Assembly (NCBI GenBank): GCA_045631645.1 | Contig: JAZQVC010000049.1 | Coordinates: 37,793-101,792, forward strand | Length of the DNA: 64,000 nucleotides | Origin: SIG459 sp045631645 | GTDB lineage: Bacteria > Bacillota > Clostridia > Oscillospirales > Oscillospiraceae | Reading direction: 5' to 3' | In this document: positions 15,671 to 23,713 of the stretch, one piece after another | How positions within the stretch are numbered: the stretch's first letter is position 1 | How the letters are laid out: each line of letters opens with the position of its first letter | The notes under the pieces: generated by a model | The model's input: only the letters and a program-made list of their open reading frames with translations | Database searches by the model: none | What the model was told of the DNA's origin: nothing | Program-made: the position numbers and the translations under genes

Positions 15671-16822
15671 TTACTGGTAGTTATCCCAGATTTTGCCGTA
15701 GAGCTCTCTGGTGTTTTCCTCGGTGACGAGGGTGGGGCAGTTGAAGCGCAGACCGGAAGCGAAGCCGACTTCGGTGCACTCCAGCATTTCCTCGCGGGTA
15801 TAGCCGCGCTCTGCGGGGCTTTCAATGCCGATGGTGTGCATCAGATTTCTGATAGCCTCAGCGGTCTTCTCGCCGATTTCTTCTGCACTCTCGCAGCCGC
15901 AGAAGCTGATGCCCATAGCCTCACCAACCATCTTGACCTGATCGGCAGCATTGGGAGCAATGAACTTCATCAGTTCGGGGCAAGCCCAGCCGCAGTTGGT
16001 GCCATGGGGAGTATGGAAGCGGCAGGAGATGCCGTCTGCAAGACCGTGGCCGAAGTGAACGTCGGTCTGGGTGAAAGCGATGCCTGCCCAGTTGGAGGCC
16101 AGAGAGAGCTCATAGCGAGCTTCCAGATTGCTGCCATCTTTAACAGCAATGGGGAGATACTTGCAAATCTTGGAGATTGCAGCGCTTGCAAGAAGCTGAG
16201 CCTGGGGATTCCACTTGAGAGCGGTGATGGACTCAACGGCATGGGTGAAAGCATCAATGCCGGTATAAGCGGTTACATAGGGAGGCACGGTGAGGGTCAG
16301 CTCAGGGTCAACGATAGCCATATGGCCGTGGACAAAGATGGAGAGCTTCAGATTGCGTACGGTGTCGGAATAAACGCCGCAGTGGGTGACCTCGGAGCCG
16401 GTGCCGGAGGTGGTGGGGATGAGAACGATGGGAACGCGGGACTTCATCTCGGTGGGAGGAAGGGTCAGGTACTGAGCGATGGGAGCAGGGTTATCCAGCA
16501 GGAGAGCAACAGCTTTTGCAGCGTCCATGGAGGAGCCGCCGCCGATGCCGATAACGCCGTCAACTTTTTCTGCGCAGGCGAGAGCGCCGGCTGCGTCAAC
16601 GATTTCGCAGGCAGGGTCGGACTGAATGTCGCCAAAGAGGACATATTCAATTCCTGCAGCCTCAAGGCTGGGGATAACCTTGTCCATAACGCCGGCGGCC
16701 TTTACGCCTGCATCATAAACGCAGATGACCTTTTTGCAGCCCAGTTCCTTGGTCTTTTCGCCAACGACGCTGACTGCTCCGTTGCCAAAAACAACAGGTG
16801 CCAACTGATTGTAAGTAAACAT
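15671..16822 (-). CDS. Iron-containing alcohol dehydrogenase
   Basis: A 383-residue group III (iron-type) dehydrogenase that interconverts an alcohol and an aldehyde or ketone with NAD(P)H. The nucleotide-binding segment is GIGGGSSMDAAKAVALLL. Probable metal ligands are the Asp/His of GIDAFTHAVES, HFGHGLADG and HTPHGTNCGW. IPTTSGTGSEVT is the usual dinucleotide-site motif. The ATG at 16822 (MFTYNQL) is preferred over two in-frame ATGs just upstream because AAAGGAG lies at normal distance only from it. It is co-directional with, and 30 bases after, the DUF169 gene, so probably co-transcribed. The substrate is unknown and could be an intermediate shared with the short-chain dehydrogenase and aldehyde oxidoreductase nearby. 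Confidence 0.88.
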   Translation of the reverse strand: MFTYNQLAPVVFGNGAVSVVGEKTKELGCKKVICVYDAGVKAAGVMDKVIPSLEAAGIEYVLFGDIQSDPACEIVDAAGALACAEKVDGVIGIGGGSSMDAAKAVALLLDNPAPIAQYLTLPPTEMKSRVPIVLIPTTSGTGSEVTHCGVYSDTVRNLKLSIFVHGHMAIVDPELTLTVPPYVTAYTGIDAFTHAVESITALKWNPQAQLLASAAISKICKYLPIAVKDGSNLEARYELSLASNWAGIAFTQTDVHFGHGLADGISCRFHTPHGTNCGWACPELMKFIAPNAADQVKMVGEAMGISFCGCESAEEIGEKTAEAIRNLMHTIGIESPAERGYTREEMLECTEVGFASGLRFNCPTLVTEENTRELYGKIWDNYQ

Positions 16823-16852
16823 TTCCATTTCTCCTTTATGCAATATGTTATT

Positions 16853-17611
16853 TTATTTCAGTTCTTTTTCAACTCTCTCGCCGAGAGCCTTAACTATGCC
16901 TTCAAACTCCTCATGGTAGGCCTCCAGCCCCTCGTGACCGTGGAGATGATGTTCCATTTTTGCAAGGTTTGTCAGCACAGTGGGTATCCATCTGTAAGGC
17001 ACGGCAATAAGCATTGTATTCTCGCCGTAAAGCTGTCTGCCGTGGGGACCGTGGACAAGGGCGGGGAGAATATAGTTTATCTTGTCCTCATTATAGGGAT
17101 AGGCAAATATCCATGAACAGCCTATAACGGGGGTGCAAACGCTGGTATAAAGTTCGCCCGTGGAGTAAGTTGCGGCGCGCATTATAAGCTCACCCTTGGA
17201 AGGGGGCGCAGCAATTATAAGCAGGTCGGGATTGAAATTCATCTTATCGTAGTGGGCGAAGGAGACATAGTTGACAGAGCCTTCCGTCAGGTGCTGAACG
17301 TATCTATAGAGTCTGCCGTTGCAGCGTGCCTCGTCAAAAACTCCCAGACCGGGACCTATCTGACCGCTCTGCTCAAAACCGTCCCAGCTTTCCATGCCGA
17401 GAATTTTCTTGCCGACACAGGTTTCCGCGTTGGCTTTGGAGAAGCAGAAGGGCTCTTCCCTTCTCTGGCTTTCTCTCAGAAGCTCGCAGAGGGACATTTT
17501 CACGTCCTCCTCAAGAAGTTCAATTCCCTCAGGGCGGAAAAAGTCATAGCGCACGCCTATGGGAGGCAGTTCAAGACCCAATGTTGAAAGGACAGAATAA
17601 TCTTCTCTCAT
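16853..17611 (-). CDS. DUF169 family protein
   Basis: A 252-residue protein of the DUF169 family, which has no established function. Recognisable segments are LGLELPPIGVRY at the N-terminus, CELLRESQRREEPFCFSKAN, CVGKKILG, DLLIIAAPPSKGELIMRA and CTPVIGCSWIFAYP. Several conserved Cys residues (about five) suggest metal or Fe-S binding. There is no signal peptide or membrane segment. It is transcribed with the iron-type dehydrogenase and divergently from the short-chain dehydrogenase. DUF169 proteins are common in anaerobes and methanogens. A cofactor- or metal-related role is a guess. Confidence 0.75.
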   Translation of the reverse strand: MREDYSVLSTLGLELPPIGVRYDFFRPEGIELLEEDVKMSLCELLRESQRREEPFCFSKANAETCVGKKILGMESWDGFEQSGQIGPGLGVFDEARCNGRLYRYVQHLTEGSVNYVSFAHYDKMNFNPDLLIIAAPPSKGELIMRAATYSTGELYTSVCTPVIGCSWIFAYPYNEDKINYILPALVHGPHGRQLYGENTMLIAVPYRWIPTVLTNLAKMEHHLHGHEGLEAYHEEFEGIVKALGERVEKELK

Positions 17612-17799
17612 AAATCCTCCTTGAAATATCCCAATTCGTGTGTTTTAATAATAGACAAATATGGCAAAAAATCCGATCCCAAATGTCGGTTTTTACCACA
17701 TTATAGACTAAACAAAAACAATATGCAAGCGTCTCCGAGCTGATTGGTTTTTCTCAAGCCTTTCGGGGCGCACAAACATTTTTGAAGGGAGAAAACAAA

Positions 17800-18594
17800 A
17801 TGATTAAGCCCATCACCAGCATGAAAGACGCATTTTCCCTCAGCGGAATGAACGCTGTTATCACCGGCGGCAACCGCGGTCTCGGTCTCGGCATCGCCAC
17901 CGCCATGGCTCAGAGCGGCGCCAACATCGCCATTTTGTGCCGCGACAAGGCAAAGGCCGCAGAGGCAATTGCTGAACTTGAGCAGTACGGCGGAAAATAC
18001 ATGAGCTTCAGCTGCGACATCACTGACCTTGACAGCGTCCGCGCTGCAGCAAAGCAGGTGAGCGAAGAGTTTGGCAATGTTGACATCCTCGTCAACAACG
18101 CAGGCGTTTCCTGCTTCAACGAACTTCTCAACATGGACGAGCAGCTCAGCGACTGGTACAACGTTCTCAACACCGACCTCAACGGCACCGTCCACATGAC
18201 CTATGTTTTCGGCAAGCTTATGCGCGACTCCGGCAAGGGCGGCAGCATCATCAACATCTCCTCCAACGCCTCCATGATTGTCAATAAGACCCAGCCCATG
18301 AGCCCCTACTCCTCTTCCAAGGCTGCGGTTAACCACTTCACCCACTGCATGGCCTGCGAGCTCGGCAAGTATAATATCCGCGTCAACGCCATCGCTCCCG
18401 GTTTCTTCAACACCGAGCTTAGCAAGTTCATCCCCAAGGATCAGTTCGATTATATCAATAACCAGATGCCCCTCGGCCGCTTCGGTGAGCCCATCGAGGT
18501 CGGTGCCATGGCAGTTTATCTTGCCGCTCCCGCTTCCGCTCAGGTAACCGGCACCGTTCAGGTAATAGACGGCGGCTACATCCTCTCCTGCTGA
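17800..18594 (+). CDS. Short-chain dehydrogenase/reductase (SDR)
   Basis: A 264-residue classical SDR that reduces a carbonyl or oxidises an alcohol with NAD(P)H. The cofactor motif is ITGGNRGLGLGIA (TGxxxGxG). NNAG occurs in VDILVNNAGVS, the catalytic Ser is in INISSNAS, and Tyr/Lys are in YSSSKAAVNH. The C-terminus VTGTVQVIDGGYILS is typical. The ATG at 17800 follows GAAGGGAG. A TTG 18 bases earlier is less likely. Phloroglucinol reductases of anaerobes are SDRs, and with a transhydroxylase-like enzyme in the same region this gene is a candidate. The sequence alone does not separate it from gluconate- or 3-oxoacyl-type reductases. Confidence 0.88.
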   Translation: MIKPITSMKDAFSLSGMNAVITGGNRGLGLGIATAMAQSGANIAILCRDKAKAAEAIAELEQYGGKYMSFSCDITDLDSVRAAAKQVSEEFGNVDILVNNAGVSCFNELLNMDEQLSDWYNVLNTDLNGTVHMTYVFGKLMRDSGKGGSIINISSNASMIVNKTQPMSPYSSSKAAVNHFTHCMACELGKYNIRVNAIAPGFFNTELSKFIPKDQFDYINNQMPLGRFGEPIEVGAMAVYLAAPASAQVTGTVQVIDGGYILSC

Positions 18595-18611
18595 GAAACC
18601 TCTTCAAACAC

Positions 18612-18643
18612 AAAAAAGAGCATCCCGATGGGATGCTCTTTTT
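18612..18643. terminator. Bidirectional rho-independent terminator
   Basis: 14-bp stem (18612-18625 with 18630-18643), loop CGAT, poly-A and poly-T flanks. It overlaps the last base of the DUF364 stop codon. Confidence 0.92.
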
Positions 18644-19365
18644 TATTCCACTATGTATCTCTCCCCGAATCTATAGGGAGTTCCAAATTCGCCTGAGGCT
18701 ACGAAGTCCAGACAGGCTTTGTTGTCAGTAATTACAAGCCCCGCAACGCGGCGCACACCATATTCCAAAAGCTCAAAGCTCATAGGTGCGCTGGGGCCTG
18801 TTATTATAACATCCGCATTTTTCCCAAGCTCCAGAAGTCTGGGCATAGTCTTGTTGATAAATGCGCTGCCGGTTATCAGCACAAGATCTGAATCTGGCAC
18901 AAAGTATTCGCAGGCGCTGTCGGGATATGTGCCGTCCACAAGATTGCGCTCCAACACCACAAGTCTCTCAGCGCTTTCGAAAAGCTCGGGAGGATAGCGC
19001 AGCGCGCCTATCATGCATATTTTTCTGCCTTCGATGGGCAGCTCATAGGTGCAAAAGCGGCTGTCTCCCTGCTCGGTTTTATAGCTGCGCATACGCTGGG
19101 GAGAATTATAGAAGGCATTTATAGCTGCCATGCCTATTCCCGCTTCGATGAAGTTCCAGCTTTTCACCTTTTCCGCAACTGCGCGAAGGCTCATTCCTAC
19201 CGCACCTTCCCCGCTTCGGGGCAAGGTTTCCACAGGAGTTGTCATTGCAAGACCTATGCTGCCCTCGGAAGAGCGCACAGCCGTCCATGTTTTTCCGCAG
19301 ATGACTTCATCAGCATATATATTTTCGGGGATTGCCCCTATCAGCTTATCATAAAGCTCCCACAC
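18643..19365 (-). CDS. DUF364/DUF4213 family protein, putative heavy-metal chelation domain
   Basis: A 240-residue protein with an N-terminal enolase-like DUF4213 part (AVRSSEGSIGLAMTT, then GIGMAAINAFYNSP) and a C-terminal DUF364 Rossmann-like part. The latter carries ICMIGALRYPPELF, VLERNLVDGTYPDSACEYFVPDSD and ADVIITGPSAPMSFELLEYGV. The family is proposed to bind metal or a metallocofactor and often lies beside molybdenum or siderophore genes. It is the last gene of the minus arm of the hydroxylase locus, 3 bases after xdhC. A role in handling molybdate or the finished cofactor is inferred from position. Confidence 0.78.
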   Translation of the reverse strand: MWELYDKLIGAIPENIYADEVICGKTWTAVRSSEGSIGLAMTTPVETLPRSGEGAVGMSLRAVAEKVKSWNFIEAGIGMAAINAFYNSPQRMRSYKTEQGDSRFCTYELPIEGRKICMIGALRYPPELFESAERLVVLERNLVDGTYPDSACEYFVPDSDLVLITGSAFINKTMPRLLELGKNADVIITGPSAPMSFELLEYGVRRVAGLVITDNKACLDFVASGEFGTPYRFGERYIVE

Positions 19366-19368
19366 TTT

Positions 19369-20403
19369 TTATGCCTCCCATGCGCCCGGCGCTCTTCCCG
19401 CACGCACCATTATAAGCTGGGCGGTGATGCTAACAGCTATCTCGGCAGGGGTTTCGCCGCCTATATCCAGACCTATGGGCGCGGTGATGCGCTCAAAATC
19501 CTTATCCGTATATCCGAAGGCGCGCAGGCGGTCAAACACCGCTTTTTTCTTTGCGGGACTGCCTATAACGCCTATATATTTTGCGGGAGTTGCAAGAATC
19601 TGGCGCTGAATTTCAAAATCGTCCTTATGTCCGCGGGTCATTATGCACACATAGTCGTTTTCGCTTATTTCGTCTGTCAGGCTGCCCAGATTTTCCGTAT
19701 CCACAATACGGGTCTCCTCCACGCCCTCAAAAAGCTCGGCGCGGGCGAAATCAGGTCTGTCCTCCAGCACTACGCAGCGAAAGCCCACTCTTGCAAGGGC
19801 GGGCACAAGTTCCTGCGCCACATGACCGCCGCCGAAAATAAACACTTTTCCCGGTTTGAGAAGTTCTTCGGTGTAATAAGTGCCGCCTTCTGCCTGCATC
19901 TGGGTGGGGCGAGCAGGAAGCTCTTCAAGAATTTCTTCGGGAATCTCATCTCCGAAAAGTCCGAAAATCTTGCCGTAAACCGCCATTTTTCCGCCGCTTG
20001 CTTCGTCCAGACCGCAGATGAGCCAGCACTGCTCGCCCTGGGCATAAAGTTTCTCTATCTTTTCTGTAAGAGCGAAGACGGTCTTGTCCTCCGCAGAAAT
20101 ATAGCGGAAATAGACATCCACCGCTCCACCGCATATCATACCAAGATTTGCCACATCTCCGCTATGAAGGCGAAAGTTTTCCACGAAAGAACGCTTGTTT
20201 TTCAAAACCTCAGCTGCCATCTGCTGGCTTCTGAATTCTACAGCGCCGCCGCCGATTGTGCCTGCAAGTCTTCCCTCGCCGCTTATAAGCATGCGTGCTC
20301 CGCTGCCCCGGGGAGTTGAGCCGCTGCTTGCAACGGTGGTTACAAGGACGCAGTCAGCACCCTCCGCCATAGCCTTATTGAGTTTTCTAAAAAGTTCTCT
20401 CAT
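19369..20403 (-). CDS. xdhC: XdhC/CoxI family molybdenum-enzyme maturation factor
   Basis: A 344-residue protein that binds molybdenum cofactor and, in characterised members, promotes its sulfuration before insertion into xanthine-dehydrogenase-type enzymes. The N-terminal XdhC_CoxI domain carries TTVASSGSTPRGSGARML and GTIGGGAVEFRS. The C-terminal Rossmann domain begins VFIFGGGHVAQELVPALARVG. It ends with YIGVIGSPAKKKAVFDRL and the conserved PIGLDIGGETPAEIAVSI. The start codon overlaps the phosphatase stop. Its presence ties this arm to the Mo hydroxylase encoded divergently at 24182-27025. Confidence 0.92.
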   Translation of the reverse strand: MRELFRKLNKAMAEGADCVLVTTVASSGSTPRGSGARMLISGEGRLAGTIGGGAVEFRSQQMAAEVLKNKRSFVENFRLHSGDVANLGMICGGAVDVYFRYISAEDKTVFALTEKIEKLYAQGEQCWLICGLDEASGGKMAVYGKIFGLFGDEIPEEILEELPARPTQMQAEGGTYYTEELLKPGKVFIFGGGHVAQELVPALARVGFRCVVLEDRPDFARAELFEGVEETRIVDTENLGSLTDEISENDYVCIMTRGHKDDFEIQRQILATPAKYIGVIGSPAKKKAVFDRLRAFGYTDKDFERITAPIGLDIGGETPAEIAVSITAQLIMVRAGRAPGAWEA

Positions 20404-21023
20404 TAGGCGCTCTCCTTGGAAAAATATTCTGCAGCGTCAAGACCGATATGGGTGGGCTTGAGACTCTCTCCGTCCCACTCGATGATATTGAGGGAGACAT
20501 AGGCCTGAGGCATACTGCGGCTTCTGGACATAGGTATATCCAGCAGCACGCTTATCATGGCGCGGTTGATGCCGGAATGGGCAACGATTATTATATCTTC
20601 TTCAGCATCGTCCAGTATGCCGCTGATGGCAACAAGACCTCTCTCGGCGCAGTCCTGAAGACCTTCTCCACCGGGAGGCAGAAGCTCATATCCCTCGCCG
20701 CGGGAGGCATACTCCTTAGGCCAGCGCAGTTTTATCTCGTCAAAGCTGAGTCCGTCCCATACTCCGCAGTCCTGCTCCTCAATGCCGGGCAGCTCCATTA
20801 CATCCCATCTGCCCCGTGAAATGGCTTCCGCCGTCTGCTTTGCTCGAGCCATAAAGCTGGAATAAACGCAGAATTTTTTATCATCGGGGAAAAATTTTGC
20901 AAGAGCAGCTGCCTGCTCCATTCCCAGTTCGGAAAGGGGCGCATCCGTACGGCAGCCAAGGCAAACATGCTTTTTTCCTCCGAAGTCAGGTTCTGCGTGT
21001 CTGAAAAGATAGATTTTCCTCAT
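20403..21023 (-). CDS. Histidine phosphatase family protein
   Basis: A 206-residue phosphatase of the phosphoglycerate-mutase/CobC superfamily. The catalytic motif is FRHAEPDF at the N-terminus (RHG-type). The second His lies in IIIVAHSGINRAMI and an active-site Glu in ELPGIEEQDCGVWDG. It hydrolyses a small phosphoester in the cytoplasm. The nearest named relatives are alpha-ribazole phosphatases, but there are no cobamide genes here. It sits between xdhC and the mocA-like gene, as homologues do in related molybdenum-hydroxylase neighbourhoods. It may act on a nucleotide or cofactor intermediate, though that is inference. Confidence 0.85.
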   Translation of the reverse strand: MRKIYLFRHAEPDFGGKKHVCLGCRTDAPLSELGMEQAAALAKFFPDDKKFCVYSSFMARAKQTAEAISRGRWDVMELPGIEEQDCGVWDGLSFDEIKLRWPKEYASRGEGYELLPPGGEGLQDCAERGLVAISGILDDAEEDIIIVAHSGINRAMISVLLDIPMSRSRSMPQAYVSLNIIEWDGESLKPTHIGLDAAEYFSKESA

Positions 21024-21025
21024 AC

Positions 21026-21625
21026 TTATTCACCAAGCTTTTTCAAAAATTCATAGTCCTCGGGTCTGTCCGCATCTATGCAGCAGCCCTCATCATCACA
21101 TTCAACATCTCTGACTTCAAGGGCAAGCTTTTCAATCGCTCCCCGAAGTCCGCCCTCACCGCTGTGGGAAACTACCGCGCTTATGCACTCCCCATTTAGA
21201 ACGATGGGATGTCCGCTTCTGCCCTTATATACAGGGCGGACAACATCTGCATTTTCCGCAAGAAGAGCTTTCACGGTTTCTTTCTTCACTGCAGGCACGT
21301 CCACGGGGCTTATTATAACTTTTGAGCATTTGCCTTCCAGTTCCCTGAGACCTATGCAGATTGAGTCGAACATCTGGTTTTTCGCATAGTCGGCATTATG
21401 GACAAAGGCGCAGCCGCAAAGGGCGCTTTGCGCTTTTATCTCATCCGCTTTATGCCCCGTCACTATAAGCACTCTTTCCGCTCCCGCCAAGCGCATATTC
21501 TCCACGCAGCGTGAGATTATCGTGCCGTTGCCAAAGGGCAGAAGGGGCTTAAAAGCGCCCATTCGGCTTGAAAGACCTGCGGCGCTTATAAGTCCTGCCA
21601 AAGGCAGGCTTTTTTCATCTTTCAT
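21026..21625 (-). CDS. MocA-like nucleotidyltransferase (DVU_1551-type)
   Basis: A 199-residue NTP transferase of the MobA/MocA family. The nucleotide-binding signature is GLISAAGLSSRMGAFKPLLP near residues 9-28. ISPVDVPAV (the Mg-binding Asp region) and GRSGHPIVLN follow. MocA adds CMP to molybdopterin to make the cytosine dinucleotide cofactor used by XDH/aldehyde-oxidoreductase-type enzymes, which fits the enzyme at 24182-27025. MobA, needed by the transhydroxylase-like enzyme, is a related but distinct protein and is not seen here. The gene overlaps the upstream methyltransferase by 11 bases, so they are translationally linked. Confidence 0.87.
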   Translation of the reverse strand: MKDEKSLPLAGLISAAGLSSRMGAFKPLLPFGNGTIISRCVENMRLAGAERVLIVTGHKADEIKAQSALCGCAFVHNADYAKNQMFDSICIGLRELEGKCSKVIISPVDVPAVKKETVKALLAENADVVRPVYKGRSGHPIVLNGECISAVVSHSGEGGLRGAIEKLALEVRDVECDDEGCCIDADRPEDYEFLKKLGE

Positions 21626-22274
21626 AGTTTTTCTCTTCCTTTTTGAAAACCCAAAGGCCGTAGCGCGCTTTTATTCTCCGCAGAAGCAAGGCGGTTTCCG
21701 CTCCCACACAGTTGCAGAAACTTCCGTCAAAGATCATCTGCGCCGCCATTGCGGCAAGGTCCTCGCTGCGGTCGGAAAACTTCAGCATTTCAAAACCCGC
21801 GTTTTTCAGCAAATGCCGGATTTTCTCCAGAGAATATATTCTGCGAAGAGCATTGCCGTCGGGAGCGGTGATAAAATCTTCTTCTATCGTGGTGGCAAAA
21901 AGTTCCGCCAGAAGGAGAATTCCCCCGTCTTTCAGCACTCTTGCCGTTTCTTCAAGAGCTTTTTCCGCATTATCGAAAAGGGAAAGGCTGCATTCGCACA
22001 GCGCAAGGGCGAAGCTTTTATTCTCAAAGGGCAGATTCTCTGCCTTTGCGTGAAACACATTCCCTATGCCGCAGGCAATGGACACCATATCCTCATCGCT
22101 GTCCACACCGAAAACTTCACTTTCGGGAAAAGCCGCTTTTAGGGCTTTCATACGCTCGCCCCTGCCGCAGCCCACATCAAGCACATTTTTCACATCGGGC
22201 AAGGCAGCAATTTCAGCGCAGATAAGCTCGTCGCTGCAGGGGCTGAGGCGCTGCATTTTTTCTCCGTATGCCAT
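21615..22274 (-). CDS. SAM-dependent methyltransferase (TrsM / DVU_1556-type)
   Basis: A 219-residue class I methyltransferase. The SAM-binding motif I is VLDVGCGRGERM near residues 36-47. Motif II has the acidic VFGVDSDEDM, and LALCECSLSLFDNAEKALEE and VLKDGGILLLAEL complete the fold. Genes of this type are conserved immediately next to the radical SAM gene upstream and to Mop-type hydroxylases, and are named TrsM in NCBI family nomenclature (from memory). The target is unknown. A modified pterin, peptide or small cofactor are all possible. The start overlaps the radical SAM stop codon. Confidence 0.83.
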   Translation of the reverse strand: MAYGEKMQRLSPCSDELICAEIAALPDVKNVLDVGCGRGERMKALKAAFPESEVFGVDSDEDMVSIACGIGNVFHAKAENLPFENKSFALALCECSLSLFDNAEKALEETARVLKDGGILLLAELFATTIEEDFITAPDGNALRRIYSLEKIRHLLKNAGFEMLKFSDRSEDLAAMAAQMIFDGSFCNCVGAETALLLRRIKARYGLWVFKKEEKNYER

Positions 22275-23542
22275 TAGTTTTCACCAATTCCAGTCAGATA
22301 AGCGGCGCAGAAAGGTTTAAGCGTGCCCTTGCTGTAAACATGGAGGGAACATCTTCTCAGCCGCTCAATATCAATATTCATTGCGTCCTGAAATGCCATG
22401 ACCGTCACAGTGAAGCCGTGGCTTTTAACCCGCTCCACAAAGGCATCCATGTCGCTCAGGTCGTCTCCGAAATCATTATCCTCTTTTTCCTTGTCTCTTG
22501 TCCATCTTGAGCCTATATACTCCCTGTTTTGGGATGCACTGCTCATTTTGCAAGCATTTCTGCGAAACGTCAAAGGCATCAAGGACCCGTTTTTCATCAC
22601 AACGAAGCTTGCGTGGGCTCCGCAAGAGGGATGGTCGCAGCGAGAGGGGGCAATATTTTCTTCCTTTATTCCCGCCTGGACGCTCAGAGCGTATATAAGC
22701 TCATCGAGGGTATAGCGCTCATTATCATCAGGCTTTTCGGGGTATCTTCCGAAATAGCTTACAGGCTGGAAATGAACTCCTCGCACCACGGGGGAAAGGG
22801 ATGCACCAAAGCGGATTATATCCCCCACCTGATGTTCATTGACGCCCTTCACCAAAGTGGGCACAAGAGTCACTCCAAGGCCGTGCTTTCCGCAAAGCTC
22901 AATGGCTTTTTTCTTCGTCTCCAGAAGCGCTTTGCCCCGCAGCTTTTCATATATATCATCGCTGACGCCATCAAACTGCAAGAAAACGAAGGAAAGACCC
23001 GCCTCGGCAAGGGCTTTCACATATTCCTCATCCTCAGCAAGACGAAGTCCGTTGCTGTTAAGCTGAACGTAGGCAGCACCCTTGCTTCTGATATAGCGAA
23101 TAAGCTCCGGCAGGTCATCACGCAATGTGGGCTCGCCGCCCGAGAGTTGGATAAGAGGCTTGCCCGTCCTTAAAATAGAGTCCACCGCCATCTTTAGCTC
23201 GTCCATATTGGGCTCTGTCATTTTGCCATGAGCAAAGCAGAAGCTGCAGGCAAGATTGCAGCGGCGTGTTACCTCAAGAAGTACACAGCAAGTTCCCTGA
23301 ATATGTTCGGAGCATATTCCGCAGTTTTGAGGGCAGGAAAGTCCCTCCCCCTCTTCAAGCGCCGCAGCACCGCCGCGCCAAAGCTCGAAATCCGAAAGGC
23401 CGCGCCACACAGTTACGGAAAAACTGCCGTGGTCGGGGCAACATTTTTTCAATTTTATGTTTTCCCCTTCCTGCACCAATGCAGCATCCACATTTTGAAG
23501 GCAGCGAGGGCACACAGAGCGGGTTTTTCTTATTACTTCCAT
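22274..23542 (-). CDS. Radical SAM protein of the TrsS family
   Basis: A 422-residue radical SAM enzyme. The N-terminus holds a zinc-ribbon-like pair, SVCPRCLQNV and KKCCPDHGSF, as in the MJ0619/Tes-like group. A Cys-rich NCGICSEHIQGTCC precedes the radical SAM motif CNLACSFCF (CxxxCxxC). LIQLSGGEPTLRDDL is the SAM-binding GGE motif. The C-terminus has a further Cys cluster (CDHPSCGA) and ends near CSLHVYSKGTLKPFCAAY. NCBI calls this family radical SAM (seleno)protein TrsS. The copy here is uninterrupted and uses Cys throughout. The ATG at 23542 gives the normal N-terminus. It is first gene of the minus arm, from a near-consensus promoter. Reaction unknown. Confidence 0.88.
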   Translation of the reverse strand: MEVIRKTRSVCPRCLQNVDAALVQEGENIKLKKCCPDHGSFSVTVWRGLSDFELWRGGAAALEEGEGLSCPQNCGICSEHIQGTCCVLLEVTRRCNLACSFCFAHGKMTEPNMDELKMAVDSILRTGKPLIQLSGGEPTLRDDLPELIRYIRSKGAAYVQLNSNGLRLAEDEEYVKALAEAGLSFVFLQFDGVSDDIYEKLRGKALLETKKKAIELCGKHGLGVTLVPTLVKGVNEHQVGDIIRFGASLSPVVRGVHFQPVSYFGRYPEKPDDNERYTLDELIYALSVQAGIKEENIAPSRCDHPSCGAHASFVVMKNGSLMPLTFRRNACKMSSASQNREYIGSRWTRDKEKEDNDFGDDLSDMDAFVERVKSHGFTVTVMAFQDAMNIDIERLRRCSLHVYSKGTLKPFCAAYLTGIGEN

Positions 23543-23572
23543 AAAACCAAACCAAGCAAATTTGATAGCTAA

Positions 23573-23600
23573 ATTATAACACACAGCCACCTTTTGTCAA
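23573..23600 (-). promoter_or_regulatory. Promoter of the minus arm (trsS to DUF364)
   Basis: Minus strand TTGACA (23600-23595), 16-base spacer, TATAAT (23578-23573). A near-consensus sigma-A site. Confidence 0.85.
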
Positions 23601-23645
23601 CGAAGGCAACTCGCTGCAAATCAAGCGGCACCAGTCAAAAGTTTG

Positions 23646-23680
23646 TTGAGTTTTTATCATAGCTATGATATAGTAACTAT
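23646..23680 (+). promoter_or_regulatory. Promoter of the plus arm with palindrome in the spacer
   Basis: TTGAGT (23646-23651), 17-base spacer, TATAGT (23669-23674). The 14-bp perfect palindrome ATCATAGCTATGAT (23656-23669) fills the spacer. A second palindrome, ATAGTAACTAT (23670-23680), covers the -10. This strongly suggests regulator binding. Confidence 0.75.
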
Positions 23681-23713
23681 GTCTATTGTAGAATTTCACA
23701 AGGAGGCGTTTTT

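Noticed and set aside
17612..17799. Clear sigma-A promoters in the DUF169-SDR divergent gap
   Set aside because: Only partial hexamers were found on either strand, so no promoter is called, although one must exist.
20403..21023. Alpha-ribazole phosphatase of cobalamin synthesis
   Set aside because: Only superfamily resemblance. No cobamide genes are near, and the operon partners are molybdenum-cofactor genes.
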